Positions 1 through 12,100 of a stretch of 64,000 nt of DNA are shown piece by piece. The stretch covers positions 248,001 to 312,000 of the forward strand of contig NW_026570265.1 in NCBI RefSeq assembly GCF_019649055.1, written 5' to 3'. A program made the translations under genes and the position numbers. This stretch comes from Paramacrobiotus metropolitanus (taxonomy: Eukaryota; Tardigrada; Eutardigrada; Parachela; Macrobiotidae). Positions within the stretch are counted from its first letter, which is position 1. Each line of letters starts with the position of its first letter. The notes under the pieces are model-generated. The model was not told the DNA's origin. It searched no databases and saw nothing but the letters and a program-made list of their open reading frames with translations.

Positions 1-2631
1 TATTTTTCTCAAGCAAGGACCGCAGGGGAACTTCTATCCAGCCAAGCTTTTTCGAGGATTTAGAATCCATGACTTCGAATTTGATCACATCACTTTTAGG
101 GTCGGAAATCAGGAAAGATGTCTGTGATTCCCATACAGGGTCGTAAGTTCGTTTGGCCACAACGGTGGTGTAAGACTGCTTTCCGACAGTAGCGACACAG
201 TACGGATGTGGCTCGGATGCGATCTTCTTTACATTTGGAAGAGCTGTTGCGCAGTCAATAAATACCATCAGCATGCACGATGACAAATGGGTACGATCAC
301 TTAACATGGTGGTTTCTCGAATGACTGAATTAATTAGGTTTGCTTCCGAAGACAGCCCTAACCAATATAATCGGACACGGATGTTTCCTAAAAAGCGCAA
401 CAGTTCAGTACAGAATAAACTATAAAGGGCACACGATTTTACCTGTTTCACAATCTTCCAAGCGGAACCACTTATCCACAGTTCCCTCTTTAACAATTGG
501 AAACACATCCATCGTTAAACGCCCAAGGAAGTCGTCATTATTGCCTTTATCCTTGTCGAAAACTTCAATTTCCAAAGACTGACCGCTAGCCTGATCCACA
601 ATGAACTCAAAATATTCGCTGCAATTGGAAATTAGACATACATATAGCGTTTTAATCGTCCGTGCCCTATTCTGAAAAGTGTGTAAAACTGTCAATATCA
701 TTATTACCTCCAGTTGGGATTGATATTCTCCTTAATGACTTGAGTCTGAAAAATTTGAGCTCCAACCTTCACAACGCAATATGGGTCAGACTTTCCTTTT
801 CCAATCAAACCGACATCCGCTCGCTCCAATTCCTGTGCTTCGGCAATAAAAACTCTCAAAACGCCATCAGGCGGAATAAACTTTAGGTCATATTTGGACA
901 GATTTTGAATCAGTGGAATCGTAATTTTATTGGGCAAAACGGTAAAATAGTTTATTTGTTCTTGAACAACTTTGCGCATCAGTTCACTAAGGCCAGGAAT
1001 ATCCATAACATCAGCCAAATCCGTCAAATTAAAATCCACAGCCGGAGTACTCAGGAAGAAAGCAGTAATACCGCCAACAAACGGCATCTCCCGCACCAAA
1101 GGTTTGAAAATAATTCGCATTGTGCCCTGGAGAGTGATCTGATTAAAGCCAATCCTGAATTTACCAACACGGGCTTTCACTTCACAGTCGCCGGCATACA
1201 AAATCTGGGCATCCATAACGATTTCTCCGCGGGCAATATGCTCTTTGTAAACCTTCATGCCACCAACTCTAGGCGCTTCGTCTCCCATGGTAATGCGTTC
1301 AAACTCGAACTTCATAATTTTTGGCAAAGCGTTGTTAACAGCAGGTTCCTAAAAGCATAAGGGATTTGATAAATAAACGGTTACAAGTTCTAAACCTGAT
1401 AAAATATAAGCATTTCCAATACGATGCGTCATTTCTCAAGCACGCGTCTTTGCACTGCCGGCATAATAATATGTATTACGCATGCCTACAAGAGTTTCAC
1501 TAAACACGAGCGCCTGAAAAAGCAGACATTACAGGCGCCGGCTAATTAAAACTCACCAAAAATATACACACAACTCAGAACCCCTAACAATTAACGACCC
1601 TGGATTTCTTATTAAAAAAAGCGCAACTGCTTGAACAGCAGCGTTACCAGCAGTGTTTCTGCAAAGATCCCACCTGGAAAGGGAACACACAGCTATTCCT
1701 ATTCGTATAATTATTATTATATGTATGTGTCCAAGTCAATTACAATGTATTATGTATATATCTGGATATTTGAAATTTTCGCATGCCTGATCTTCCATAA
1801 TTATCTTTCATTTGTTTGGCCTTGTCAAGCGTACGTACATAATCCAGTGCATGCATATGATATAAGTACTTGAAAAAGAACAATTAAACTGAATCTGAAG
1901 TAAAAGCGGATGATTTCGAATACTACAGAGGGTGATATTAAAGAACAGGCACAATTTTCCACCAAAAAATCGATTATTTTATTAATATTATGACCACACC
2001 AACAAAAGAAACCGATCACCCACTGCTGCGCAATTAACTGAACGACAACATAAAACCTTGCGATGACGGACGTGAATACCGTATCTAATTGCAAATAACT
2101 TTCGTTACAAAGACTGACTTGTGAAATTGCGCATGTTTAGAACGGTTGCATTTACTTGTGATTTGTGATATTCACTTCAGTTATCCGTAGTTGAACACAA
2201 TAAATTAATAGCAGCTGCAGGTACGTACTTACCATAATGCTGATGATGAGGTTCTGCAAGTAAAGATTCATAAACGGCCACAGCTGATGCATCATGCGGT
2301 TGAACCATTCCGCTCGTTCCTGATCAGGGAAGTACACCCAGCTGGGCAATTCCTCGACTCTATCCCGAATAAATTTTTGATCGTTATTCTGCAATCCATC
2401 ATAAGCTCGCCGCATGTTCTGCGCTTTTTCTTTGCTTCGAATCGCAAGCCACCACATGAGTGCTCCCAGAAAAATCCACCACAAGCTGAACTGGGTTCGT
2501 CCAACAAACCATGCCAAGCACATAACAATGATCTGGCAAACGAAAGCAACTGCCGTGGCACTAAAGAATGGCAGCGAGGATAGTAACGGGAAGTTGAGTG
2601 GTATGTTCTCCATGACTTTTTTTGACGACAT
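1..2631 (-). CDS. Extended synaptotagmin (E-Syt), 5' part, truncated by the window edge
   Basis: E-Syts tether the ER to the plasma membrane and move lipids through an SMP domain. Visible coding exons, in gene order: 2233-2631, 708-1348, 443-618 and 324 down to 1, continuing beyond the window; the phases join correctly. The ATG at 2629-2631 (MSSKKVMENIP) is chosen because a hydrophobic hairpin follows directly, as in family N-termini (the second stretch contains FSLWWIFLGALMWWLAI). The SMP domain follows (AEWFNRMMHQLWP, then GDCEVKARVGKFRIGFNQI and PFVGGITAFFL), then C2A (GVLRVFIAEAQELER, GKSDPYCVVKV, FDKDKGNNDDFLGRL) and the start of C2B (LMVFIDCATALP, PHPYCVATVG, TYDPVWES). C2A keeps acidic residues expected for Ca2+ binding. 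The upstream in-frame Met in the same exon is less likely because it lies before the hydrophobic N-terminus. Family is sure; which E-Syt paralogue is not resolved. Confidence 0.93.
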
Positions 2632-2745
2632 CTTGGCTATCGTAAGGACAACTGGCGTAAAGGGCAAAAAGAGGAATCTTCTGCAGTTTGCAAACTTAGA
2701 CGCGACTGCAGCCAAACAACAATGAATTCCAGGCTGTGCATACAA

Positions 2746-4778
2746 ATGACAGACGAGTGCTTTACATTCTGGTGTGATGCATTATTGTGCAAATCAACAA
2801 ATGCAAGACCCCGGGCTTCATGGACTAGCGACGGGAAACAGCTAGCGCGGCAAAATGGCCCATGCGATCACGAAATGAACGAAATCATCTACTTAAGTCT
2901 TAATGTACAACATTTTAACAGAATGCGGCCTGAGCCGACAGACACTATAGGCGGAAGTAACGGAAACGATTATAAGTGCAACATATTTTTGTCTCCTAAT
3001 TCAGAAAACCAGTTTTTAGTGGGCGGAAGGGCTCCCGTTCGATATGTGAATTGAATTTAAACACACGATGCTATCAGTTATAAATAAATATTGGTGTTTG
3101 TCACTGCCGGCAACTGCAACTTCGCAAACTGCAAACAAACAGAAGTTTTTAACTCAAACTACAGCACTTTACGTGCGTGATAGTCGATCGTACTTCGTAG
3201 GACGTATACTATAGTATAATACCAGGACAAGTACTGTACTTGCGTAAGTACAGTACTTTTGCATCATACGTATACCATCAGTCCAAGCTTTGCGCAGCAT
3301 AATAAGATGAATAAACTCGATGTCTACAGATCAGCATTACCATTCATAAATCATGTGTAAACATCGAATTTAATAATCATTGCACAAGAAATTTTAAAAC
3401 TCTCAACTAACAAGTAAATGCGTTACTGTTGAAAAATAAACCTTGCAGACATTAAAGTTGCTGTCACCACAATGTGACCACATATTGCAATTTCTGATAA
3501 ATTTCCGGTAACAATATTTTGAAAGTTAATTAAATCATTAAAAAATGGTATGGCAGCGAGTTACACAGCATCCACAAACAAAGGCGATCGAATAATTAAA
3601 AAGATTTCGTCTAAATTCGCCGTTGGTGGTGATGTTCCCATTTTACCTATAAGGTCCTATATATACTCTGTAGATGCTGCGTTTTCTGTCACTTTTCTCG
3701 CTGGATTTCTAACCATACGCATAAGCTGATCAGATTCTGTTATGCATCGCGAAACATAGTGTGTTCGAGTCTGTTATTCGCATATTGTTCATAATGTACA
3801 GCCCTCAGCAGCAATTTCCTTACTTTAATTTCTTTAATTACTTTTAATAAATCTGGAAATTTTGCTCCTGCAAAGTGAGTAATAGTCATAGTCAAAAAGT
3901 AAAATCTACAAATATCTACAGATATGTTATCTACAGATATCTCGAATTAACATCCAGACCAATTCTTGAACAGATTCCGCAACACTTGCAGCTAAACCTT
4001 TTTACATAAAATTTCATTTACAAATGTGAAGTTCAGTGCTTTATTTCTAGTATTGTACTTGTACATATCGCTGATTTTTCGACATTTCGAATCTCAGGTG
4101 TACTGCATTAAACGCTAATTATAACCTTTGCAGTTATCTGCAATTAGCGTTTTATGAGCCGCTGTCTGTTATAGAGACTTCCTCAACCGGTTGATGCCGT
4201 TTCTGTTTCTAATAATCATCTAATATCATCTCTAATACTAACTCTACTACGATCATGTCTAATGCTCTATTATCTCTAATACTAACTCTACTCTACGTAC
4301 GATACTAACTCTACGTATCTGCAATCGCTTTTATGATAGGCGGTATTTTTGTTTAATTGCTTCAATCTGCTTGTACAATTCTAGTAATTATAACAGTGAA
4401 TAAATACTTAAACCCTATTAATCATTTCCATGCTAGTGCCAACTTGTATGCATGCCTAATCATTTGCTTTCTTCCATGTCAATGCTCATTTCCCACGTAC
4501 GTACTCCATGGAATCAGTTTAGCCTCAAATCCCTCAACGAATGCTCACCCGTCTTCCGGACATGAATGACCCTTGACTTTACCCGCATTCGGCTCTACAT
4601 CTCCTACATACACCGTTGCGATCCCACCGATTCCCACGCCACATATCAGTCATATGTATTCGCATTCTGCACCTAACTTCGGATCCTTCCTGAATTCGCA
4701 ATTAGCACCCACCCTATCCGTTACAACCGTTATTTTGTCAATTGTCAAAAATCATATGCAGCAGCACAAATTGTCCGT
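2746..4778. other. Gene-free stretch upstream of E-Syt
   Basis: AT-rich sequence with short scattered open frames and no recognisable protein. It should contain the E-Syt promoter, since transcription of that gene starts near 2.65-2.75 kb and runs left. Around 4134-4350 there is a low-complexity patch of repeated CTAATACTAACTCTAC-like words, flanked by two related segments (TATCTGCAATTAGCG at about 4134 and TATCTGCAATCGC at about 4315). Confidence 0.6.
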
Positions 4779-5485
4779 TTGTCTGAATATGATCTCTCGT
4801 ATTCGCATATCTTTCAATTCGGTCATTTGGGCCTTTTCTTCCGCTCCGGGTTGGGGGTTGCGTTCCGTTTGGGGGTGTCCGGCGCTTTGGACAAATTAAT
4901 CTTTCTACTTCGTTTCATTTCTTCTCTACCCATTCCTTCTTACACTATCGCAATGCTTCGGGCTGCCGTTGCTGTATCCTTCTATGGTTTTCTTCGCGTT
5001 TCTGAGTTCTGTGCACCCAAACAGACTGCCATTTCTATGTCAACTCTTCTCAGATCTAACGTAGTTATTTCAGAGCATGGTCTTCTGCTGACTCTAAAGG
5101 TTTCGAAGTCTTCTCAATTCGCTCCTGTAACAGTTCTGCTCCCTAGTGTGCGCAGTGAAACTTGTCCAGTTCTTCATTGTCGTAACTACTTATTTTTTTT
5201 CGAGATCGCTTTCATACTTCCGCGACGCCTTTCTTTATGTTTCATGATGGAGTTTTCCTAACTCGTCAGTACCTGTCCACATTATTTAAGAAATGCCTTG
5301 CCCCTGCATACTCTTGCCATTCCATTAGAATCGGCGCTGCAACTACAACAGCCATCGCCGGAATCCCAGCGGATCAGATTCGCATGCTTGGGTGCTGGTC
5401 AAGCGATGCAGTTAATCGTTATATTCAGTCTGATACTCTCCTTATTTCAAAATTGCTGTACATGTCATCTGTACTGGTGGTTTAA
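4779..5485 (+). pseudogene. Tyrosine-recombinase (Crypton/Ngaro/DIRS-like) element relic, frameshifted
   Basis: Two overlapping frames together read as the catalytic half of a tyrosine recombinase. Frame one (to about 5200) contains the AFxGFLRVSE-type box as AVAVSFYGFLRVSEF, carrying the first catalytic Arg. Frame two (from about 5201) contains HSIRIGAATT (the HxxR box), then LGCWSSDAVNRYI, with the Tyr nucleophile in RYI. The frames are separated by one base inside a T run at about 5192-5200, so the gene is broken there. Similarity begins near 4881 (ALDKLIFLL). No zinc finger, reverse transcriptase or convincing start is visible upstream, so only the recombinase core survives. This box set is shared by Crypton DNA transposons and by YR retroelements (DIRS, Ngaro); the fragment does not say which. 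Confidence 0.75.
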
Positions 5486-5550
5486 TTTTTCAGTAAACTG
5501 GTCGTGATTTGTTCGGTTCCGCTCCGGGTTTGGGGGTTCCGCGCCGCCCG
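4839..5550. repeat. GC-rich direct repeats bracketing the recombinase relic
   Basis: TTCCGCTCCGGG followed by a TTGGGGGTT run occurs at 4839-4859 and again at 5517-5537, about 680 bp apart, in otherwise AT-rich DNA. A third related unit (TTCCGTTTGGGGG) lies just after the first. The pair brackets the recombinase core. Split direct repeats are typical of Ngaro-type YR retroelements, so these could be element termini, but they may also be internal repeats. Confidence 0.4.
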
Positions 5551-5559
5551 GTGTAAACG

Positions 5560-8500
5560 CTTTATATATTAAAAGCAGCATGCGGGAAAAGATGGCAAAC
5601 AGAATTCAATAATCTATGCTGTACGCTGTAAACTACAATAGCCTATTCCCTAAACTTCTATCTATCTATATATATTTCAAGGTAAATATATTTCAAGGTC
5701 TTTTTTTAATTTCTACAGACTTGCTACAGATTTGATTTAAGTTGATTGCATAAATGGTCGCATTTGAAGTTCCAAAATCTTCCACCGGAAAGCAAAACCA
5801 ACGTAATGTACGTGTTCTATAATTCTGCAAGTTTGAAATTTGGCTAGCTATAGCTTGGGTAGTATCCAGTCTTCATAATGACTATTGTACTGTATCTACC
5901 TACATACGTATACTGCAAACCATACAGTAATTGGGTGTTAACAACGGTTTTTTAAGTTTTAAACTTTATAACTGCTGTGCTGCGTTGTCTAGGGTACTCT
6001 TTTGATTTGCGGTTGCCTAATGGTAAGCCTCTTTTTCGAAAATATTTTTATTACTGCAAAACTTTGACTTGTTGCTTCCGATCGTTGGCAAGTGTTCAGC
6101 CATATAGAACTGTTAAAACAAGTGTTTTTAGCAAAAGTGTCCTTATTTGCAGGTAATCAATATCATACAACTCTGTTCAGCTGTTGTACTGTTGGAATTG
6201 TAATTCTGTTATCAAAAAAATAATTACTTGTAGTTGTAATAATACTTGATAGTTTCAAGCGAAAACGCCGGTTCGCTTTGCTTTGCAATCTTGATTATCT
6301 GATACTAGTACAGTAATTATTACTTAGTACTTACTATAATTATATAATATGTTGTGATAATTATGTCTTAACAATCTTAATAATATTTTATTAGAAGTAC
6401 TACTCTTTTGCGGTACTGTTTTCTCCTGATTTCATTTCTGTAGACAAAACATTATACAAAGAGTCACTCAGTCACAGACGTACAATACTTGCAGTTGCAG
6501 ACTCCAGTGACATTTTTTTCTTGTCTTGAATCTCGATGCCCCAATCCGCAGCAGCAGAGGGTTATTTGCGTGACGTGATTATTTGGTTTGCATTTCGACG
6601 TGTTTATCAGTTTATGATTATGGACCTCCTCTGTATGTCCCGTAAATAACCATGTTTAGTCAGGGTAGTAATTAATTTTAGCACAGTAGTGATTATACTT
6701 ACTTTTATTATCATATTCAGATTTTTCTACAATTATAACTGAATTTAATGACACCAGAAGTGACTGGTTCAACCTAGACTTTTAAAACATTCGAAAACTT
6801 TAAAGCAGCCCAAGGATTGGTGTTTGGAGATCGGTAGAAGTGCGCGACCATCTGGGAAATTGTTACAGTTCCCGTCGGAATCCAGTGTGGCAGGCGCACA
6901 TTATTGTGCCGTTTGCAGCCCGCAGGTAAGTGAATGTGTACACTAGGAATGTGGTATTACAGCTGTGTGAACAGTTGTTGCGTGTATTTGATAGGCCCTA
7001 AAGATGACGTTATGAATCTGATGACAAATTCCTGTTGCCTGCGATCTGGAGCTACGCTGCAGCCTGCAAGTGTTCCCGCTGGCATTGTGGTCCATTCTGA
7101 GCGATTATAATAACGGCAAAATTATCCAGTCGATACAACTTAATTCTTGTTGCGGTTTACAAATTCAGAAATATTGTCACCGAAAGATGTGCCATGTTGG
7201 ATGTGGAATTGGTGTTCCATCTTTGTTTAACTCTAAATTCTGAATTGCGTAAAGGATATGGGCATGTCTCTGGTATCTGGAGTTGGATTTAGGATACAGA
7301 TCGTGCGCGCGGAAATCGGACGAAGAAAATTGTGCGGGTTGATGAACTGCAGAATTCGTGGACTGAGATACTGAAGGTATGCTGTTCTTGTTATTATTGA
7401 CTTTATCTATCGAAGTTCTTCAACAGTTTTTTGCATATATTTTGCTAGATAATGCTAGATACTGCTTTGTATCCATTACGCATTAGTGTACCGTGTTTGT
7501 AAACAAGCTGACATCGCTGAATCTGAATTTGTTGAATTTTATAGTTCTAGCGTAATGTTTGCTTAAACACAGTTGCGCGGTATTCTTTCATGTACGGTAA
7601 GCTGCATTGTATTCGCGAAGAAATCAAAAATGCCACAACGAACGCGAACTATCAGCTGCGGTATTTGATACTTTGCTGCGATTACTACTTCAGTTGTTTT
7701 ATGATCAGCCGTAGTTATGTATTTACCTATTAGGCAAATTCGAATATTCGTTATTGTACAGTTGTAAGCAAAATGTCTGATGAATGAAAACACTATACAG
7801 CATCCATCATGGCTAAAAAAACGCGGTTTCGAAAGCTATCAAGCACGAGGGAAGTAGTTGCTGATCTGGCTTTTTTGCAGTCAACTTACCACTGCAACTA
7901 GAATTAAAGGTATCGATTCCGATGGTTAGGATAGTTCTTGCGATATATATATGGAAGACACTAATAATTTTATATCTCGTTAAACCTATGGTGGCATAAC
8001 TGTCCGAGCGGTACCGTCGTGCAGTAGTAACATATCTATCAGCATTCCCAGAACCTTTTCCCAGTTTTCTCGTGAAATTTTTCGCAGTTGTTTTTGTTGA
8101 TGCGGCACGTGTTTTGCGCTGCCATAGCTTAAAGCGGCTAAAACTTTTGTCGGTTTTTTTGCCTATAGCGCTCTGTAAGTTTCCCAGGGTTACATACTTT
8201 GTAGTTTGTACCATTTGTTTGTCAATAACCATTACTTATATAGGAAAACTCCACTTGATTTCAGTTGAAAAGTTTTTAGAGAAGGTTACATTTACAAAAT
8301 AACTTAATTAACTTGTCGATTAATGTTCATGAATAGTTCCTTTCATATTTTACTGGTGTGTTTAATAAGAGTTCGCCTTACTCGCGTAAAATGCTTTAAA
8401 ATACGTGGAGCATCGCATCGGTGCGTTATTACTTGATAAGTAAGTGTCCTAATAAAATTTGCTAAAATAATTTTGCTTATTCAGCTGAATGCAGGGTCGG

Positions 8501-9134
8501 TGTTTCTTTTTTCTAGATAGACTCGGTTATCACTCTACCACCAGCTGTACTTACATGTATCTGTAGAAGTATACGAGCACAACTACCCGTTGCTTACTTT
8601 TATAAGCTTCCGTGCGCTTAATACATATCTAGGCGGGTATGGTTGTAGAACGGTGCGTTCATACAATATTTTGCTATGCCCTTTTTCAACAAAAATGCTG
8701 ACGTTGATAAAATCGTCGCCTGCCTTTCGGATCTAATGTGTACATTTCCTGTGGTGATTTTGTTTTCGTGTTCCCCACTCATTCTTAATGCACAACTTTA
8801 CTGATATTTGGCAATCTGTAGTGATTTTCGCTTTCATGTGCCACAAATTGGGCGTATTTTGTGATAAAAGCAGTTAAAGAACAGGAGGCTCTGGCATGCT
8901 CGGCTGTGCTTTTGATAAAATAGGTTGCAGTACATTAGTGGTGTACGTTGTCATAGCCAAGTCAAGTACGCGCGAGGATATCGATTTTTTATAGTCACCG
9001 TAATAACTCGACTGCAGGAGGCATTCCAACATGAAGTTCATGGTCATTTATTCGTCTTGTGCGCATGTGCAGTGGGAATTTTTTATCCGACTACAATGTA
9101 CATATTTGTAGATTGCGCAAAGTAGTGCTCCAGG
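5560..9134. other. Gene-free stretch; probable PLC-beta promoter, 5' UTR and first intron
   Basis: No recognisable protein. A strong 3' splice site (GTGCTCCAG) ends at 9133, one base before the PLC-beta ATG at 9135, implying that the first exon is non-coding and lies upstream. A good donor (CCGCAG followed by GTAAGTG) at 6926 is a candidate end for that exon. A 139-codon minus-strand frame at 7813-8232 shows no family features and is treated as chance. Confidence 0.4.
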
Positions 9135-12100
9135 ATGCCGGCCACTGTTCCGGTACACGAGAAAAACTTTGTGAAAGATCTCGTGGTTCCACCACAGTTG
9201 CAGGGATGTAAAGCGTTGAAATATGAAGAAAACGGCCTGCAGGTTATACCGGTAACCATTGCTGTCGATCCGAATTGTTTCTACTTTTTCTGGACAGATC
9301 AGCATCGCAAATCTGAATGTTTGGAATTATCATCGGTTCGTGATACTCGGATTGGCGAAAAAAAGGCCAGATTACCGCGTGATCCGAAGTTGCTACAGCT
9401 CTGCCTAATCGGTAATGCGACCGATCGGGAGACACCGCTGGAGGAAAAGTGTATGACCATTGTCTGTGGGAACAACTATGTTGATCTCAGATTTGTTAGT
9501 TTTATCTTTGCCAAGCGTTCTGAAGCTCACTTCTGGACAACTGAATTGTTCCAGCTGGCCTATAATTATAAAACACAGAATCTGGGTTTGGAACGAACGC
9601 TTTTGAAAATCTATACAAAATTAAAAATAACTTCCTCACCCGATATTCGTATCTCAGTGAAGGATATAATACAGTATTTTTATGCGGACAAAGATGATCG
9701 CAAACGATGCGAAAAGGCCTTGGAATCCCATAAAAATGATCCCATATTACTGGAAAAATTTCAGTTTAAGGATTTCTTGCGGCTGTACTCACAGATTGTG
9801 CCCCGTCCTGATTTGGAGAACATCTTTGCTGAATGTATCGCCCAATTTGGCAACAAGAACGCTAAAGTCTTAACTGCGGAACAATTGAAGAATTTTCTCA
9901 ATCGCTCTCAACGTGATCCGCGTTTAAATGAAATCCTGCATCCTCACGCCACGATAGAGACGGCGCGTGCTCTGATTGATAAATATGAGCCACATGAATC
10001 CTTTAAGCAGGAATATCAGCTTTCGTTGGTTAGTGGACAAGCGCAGTGTGCACACACGCTGGATACTTTTGATTTTCGCTAATTTGGCCACTTGTTTGTT
10101 CTATGAATATTTTTTCGCATTTAGGACGGATTTATCCGGTTCCTTATGAGTGACTCCAATGCGATTATCTCCTCCACATGCTACACACTACATCAAGACA
10201 TGAGCCAGCCTTTATCCCATTACATGATCAAGTAAGTTGGGATCAAGTATTCTACAAAATATTTACGAATTACCGCTAAGAATGTCTTAAGTGCCGAGTC
10301 AGTTTTCATATTGCTTGGAGCGTTTATTTCATGCGATAAAGCGAGCAGCGCGATGTTATACACTTAGCTGCTTTATTCGACAAAAGCCAAGCGCTTTTTT
10401 GACACTTATAGGTATTTGAAAAATTTTTGTTCCAGAATTGTGGAAAGCGTATTGACGCGGTATTGTTATCATAAATAATTTATGAACTGTGATGAAGAAT
10501 TTGTCTTATGGGTAAAAATGTTTGTTTAAACAACATTGTGCCGTGCAACATGTATTTTATATTCGTATTTTCAACATTTGAACATAATAATAATTTATAA
10601 TAGTAGAATACAGTGTTGTCTTTATTATGTGTCATTAAGGCTGCCCGATTGGTTTATCCCGTAACTAAATCTTGTGTATTTATTCAGCTTCCTGTTATAA
10701 ACTGACAGCTACAGTGCTATAGTGTCATCTGTTCGTGAATTCAATTTTTGTCCGCTGTCTGCGATCAGAATTTTGTCTAGCCAGGCGCTAAAAGTAGTCA
10801 GATTGATTACATTAGTTTGCGCCTTGAGCGCGTTGAAGATTTTGGCTTACGTTATATCATAAGCTACTGCAATAGTAAGGGTTGTTTTTGGAAGTCTACC
10901 GGGAGAATAGTCCTGATTTCCGCGAAATCGAAATTCATTTCCTAGGCTAACTTATCTGTTTGAGTAGTTTGCGTAATTCAAAATACCATCTTGTGTTCCG
11001 TAATGCCAGAGAAAATATTGCTGCATGGTAGTGCATACCACTTCACCTTCTGTTGGGTTGGTATGAATGGCGGGAAAAAGAGATGGCTAACACTGGTTAG
11101 CTTAATGGATCGATTAGGTGCACGTATTCTCCGTGTTCATCCCGATCAGCCCCTTTCAGTGGTTTCGTGACTTTAATATCTATGATTTCGACAATTATGT
11201 AATACGAGACCGAGTATGATCGACATAATTAGACTTTCCAAGTTGACAGGATGGCGTGTCAGACGTGATGGGTGTGCGATTGAGATTGAAGATAGTAAAT
11301 CGGGAACTGCGGTTTGCAGTTTCGTCATAAAAAATACTACAAACCCACAACCTATTTGTTTTTTGAAGTATCGTTTTATGAGTGTGCTGTGAGCTGTCAA
11401 AGTCGTGTCAAAGTCGTGTCGGATTTTCTCTAGCGATTTATTCCTGTTGCGGCCTTTATATGTGGATAATACCTAGTTTCGAAAGCAGTGCCACTGTAGT
11501 TTAGTTCAATTAGTTGACATTGGCATGTTTAGGGTACACAGTGCTATTAGAATTGCGGTCGGTTTGAAATATTTATTCCCCCCGATAACGTGGGGAAATA
11601 TTTTTCTGCTAACATTTCATTGACGGGGCAGACTGCAAAAAATTTCGATTGTTTTTACCTAAAGAGATTAATTTTTAATAAAACGGACGCCTCGAGTTTG
11701 TTTCCTAGAACAATGGTACTAACTTTTGCCGCGTTCCTTAAAGCATAAACTACAGCTGCAGTTCGAGTGTACTCTATTAGAATACAACGTGCATATTGTA
11801 GTTAGAAAAACGGAACCCAAACTCTTGGCGCATAATGTATAGGAGTGATCTGTAATCATGCGTGCGAATCCGAAAAGGGCCTAAAGGGAATGACGTGATA
11901 AGGAGTGTTCATATCCTAAATAGGAATAAAAATTGACAGTAGTTGTTTTCCCGTTCATTGCACATCATGGTCTGTTGCGCATTTGATAAATCTGCATATG
12001 GCTTATTAAGCCGTTATCCAGAAATTCTGCCTTATCCACAATTTGCGAGTGACAAAGTTGTCTTCGAACGTGCTGCTTTAGCTGGTTTTTGGCGGTTCTG

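Noticed and set aside
7813..8232. 139-codon minus-strand ORF, Lys/Thr-rich
   Set aside because: No recognisable domain, sits in the probable first intron of PLC-beta, and its composition resembles random AT-rich sequence.
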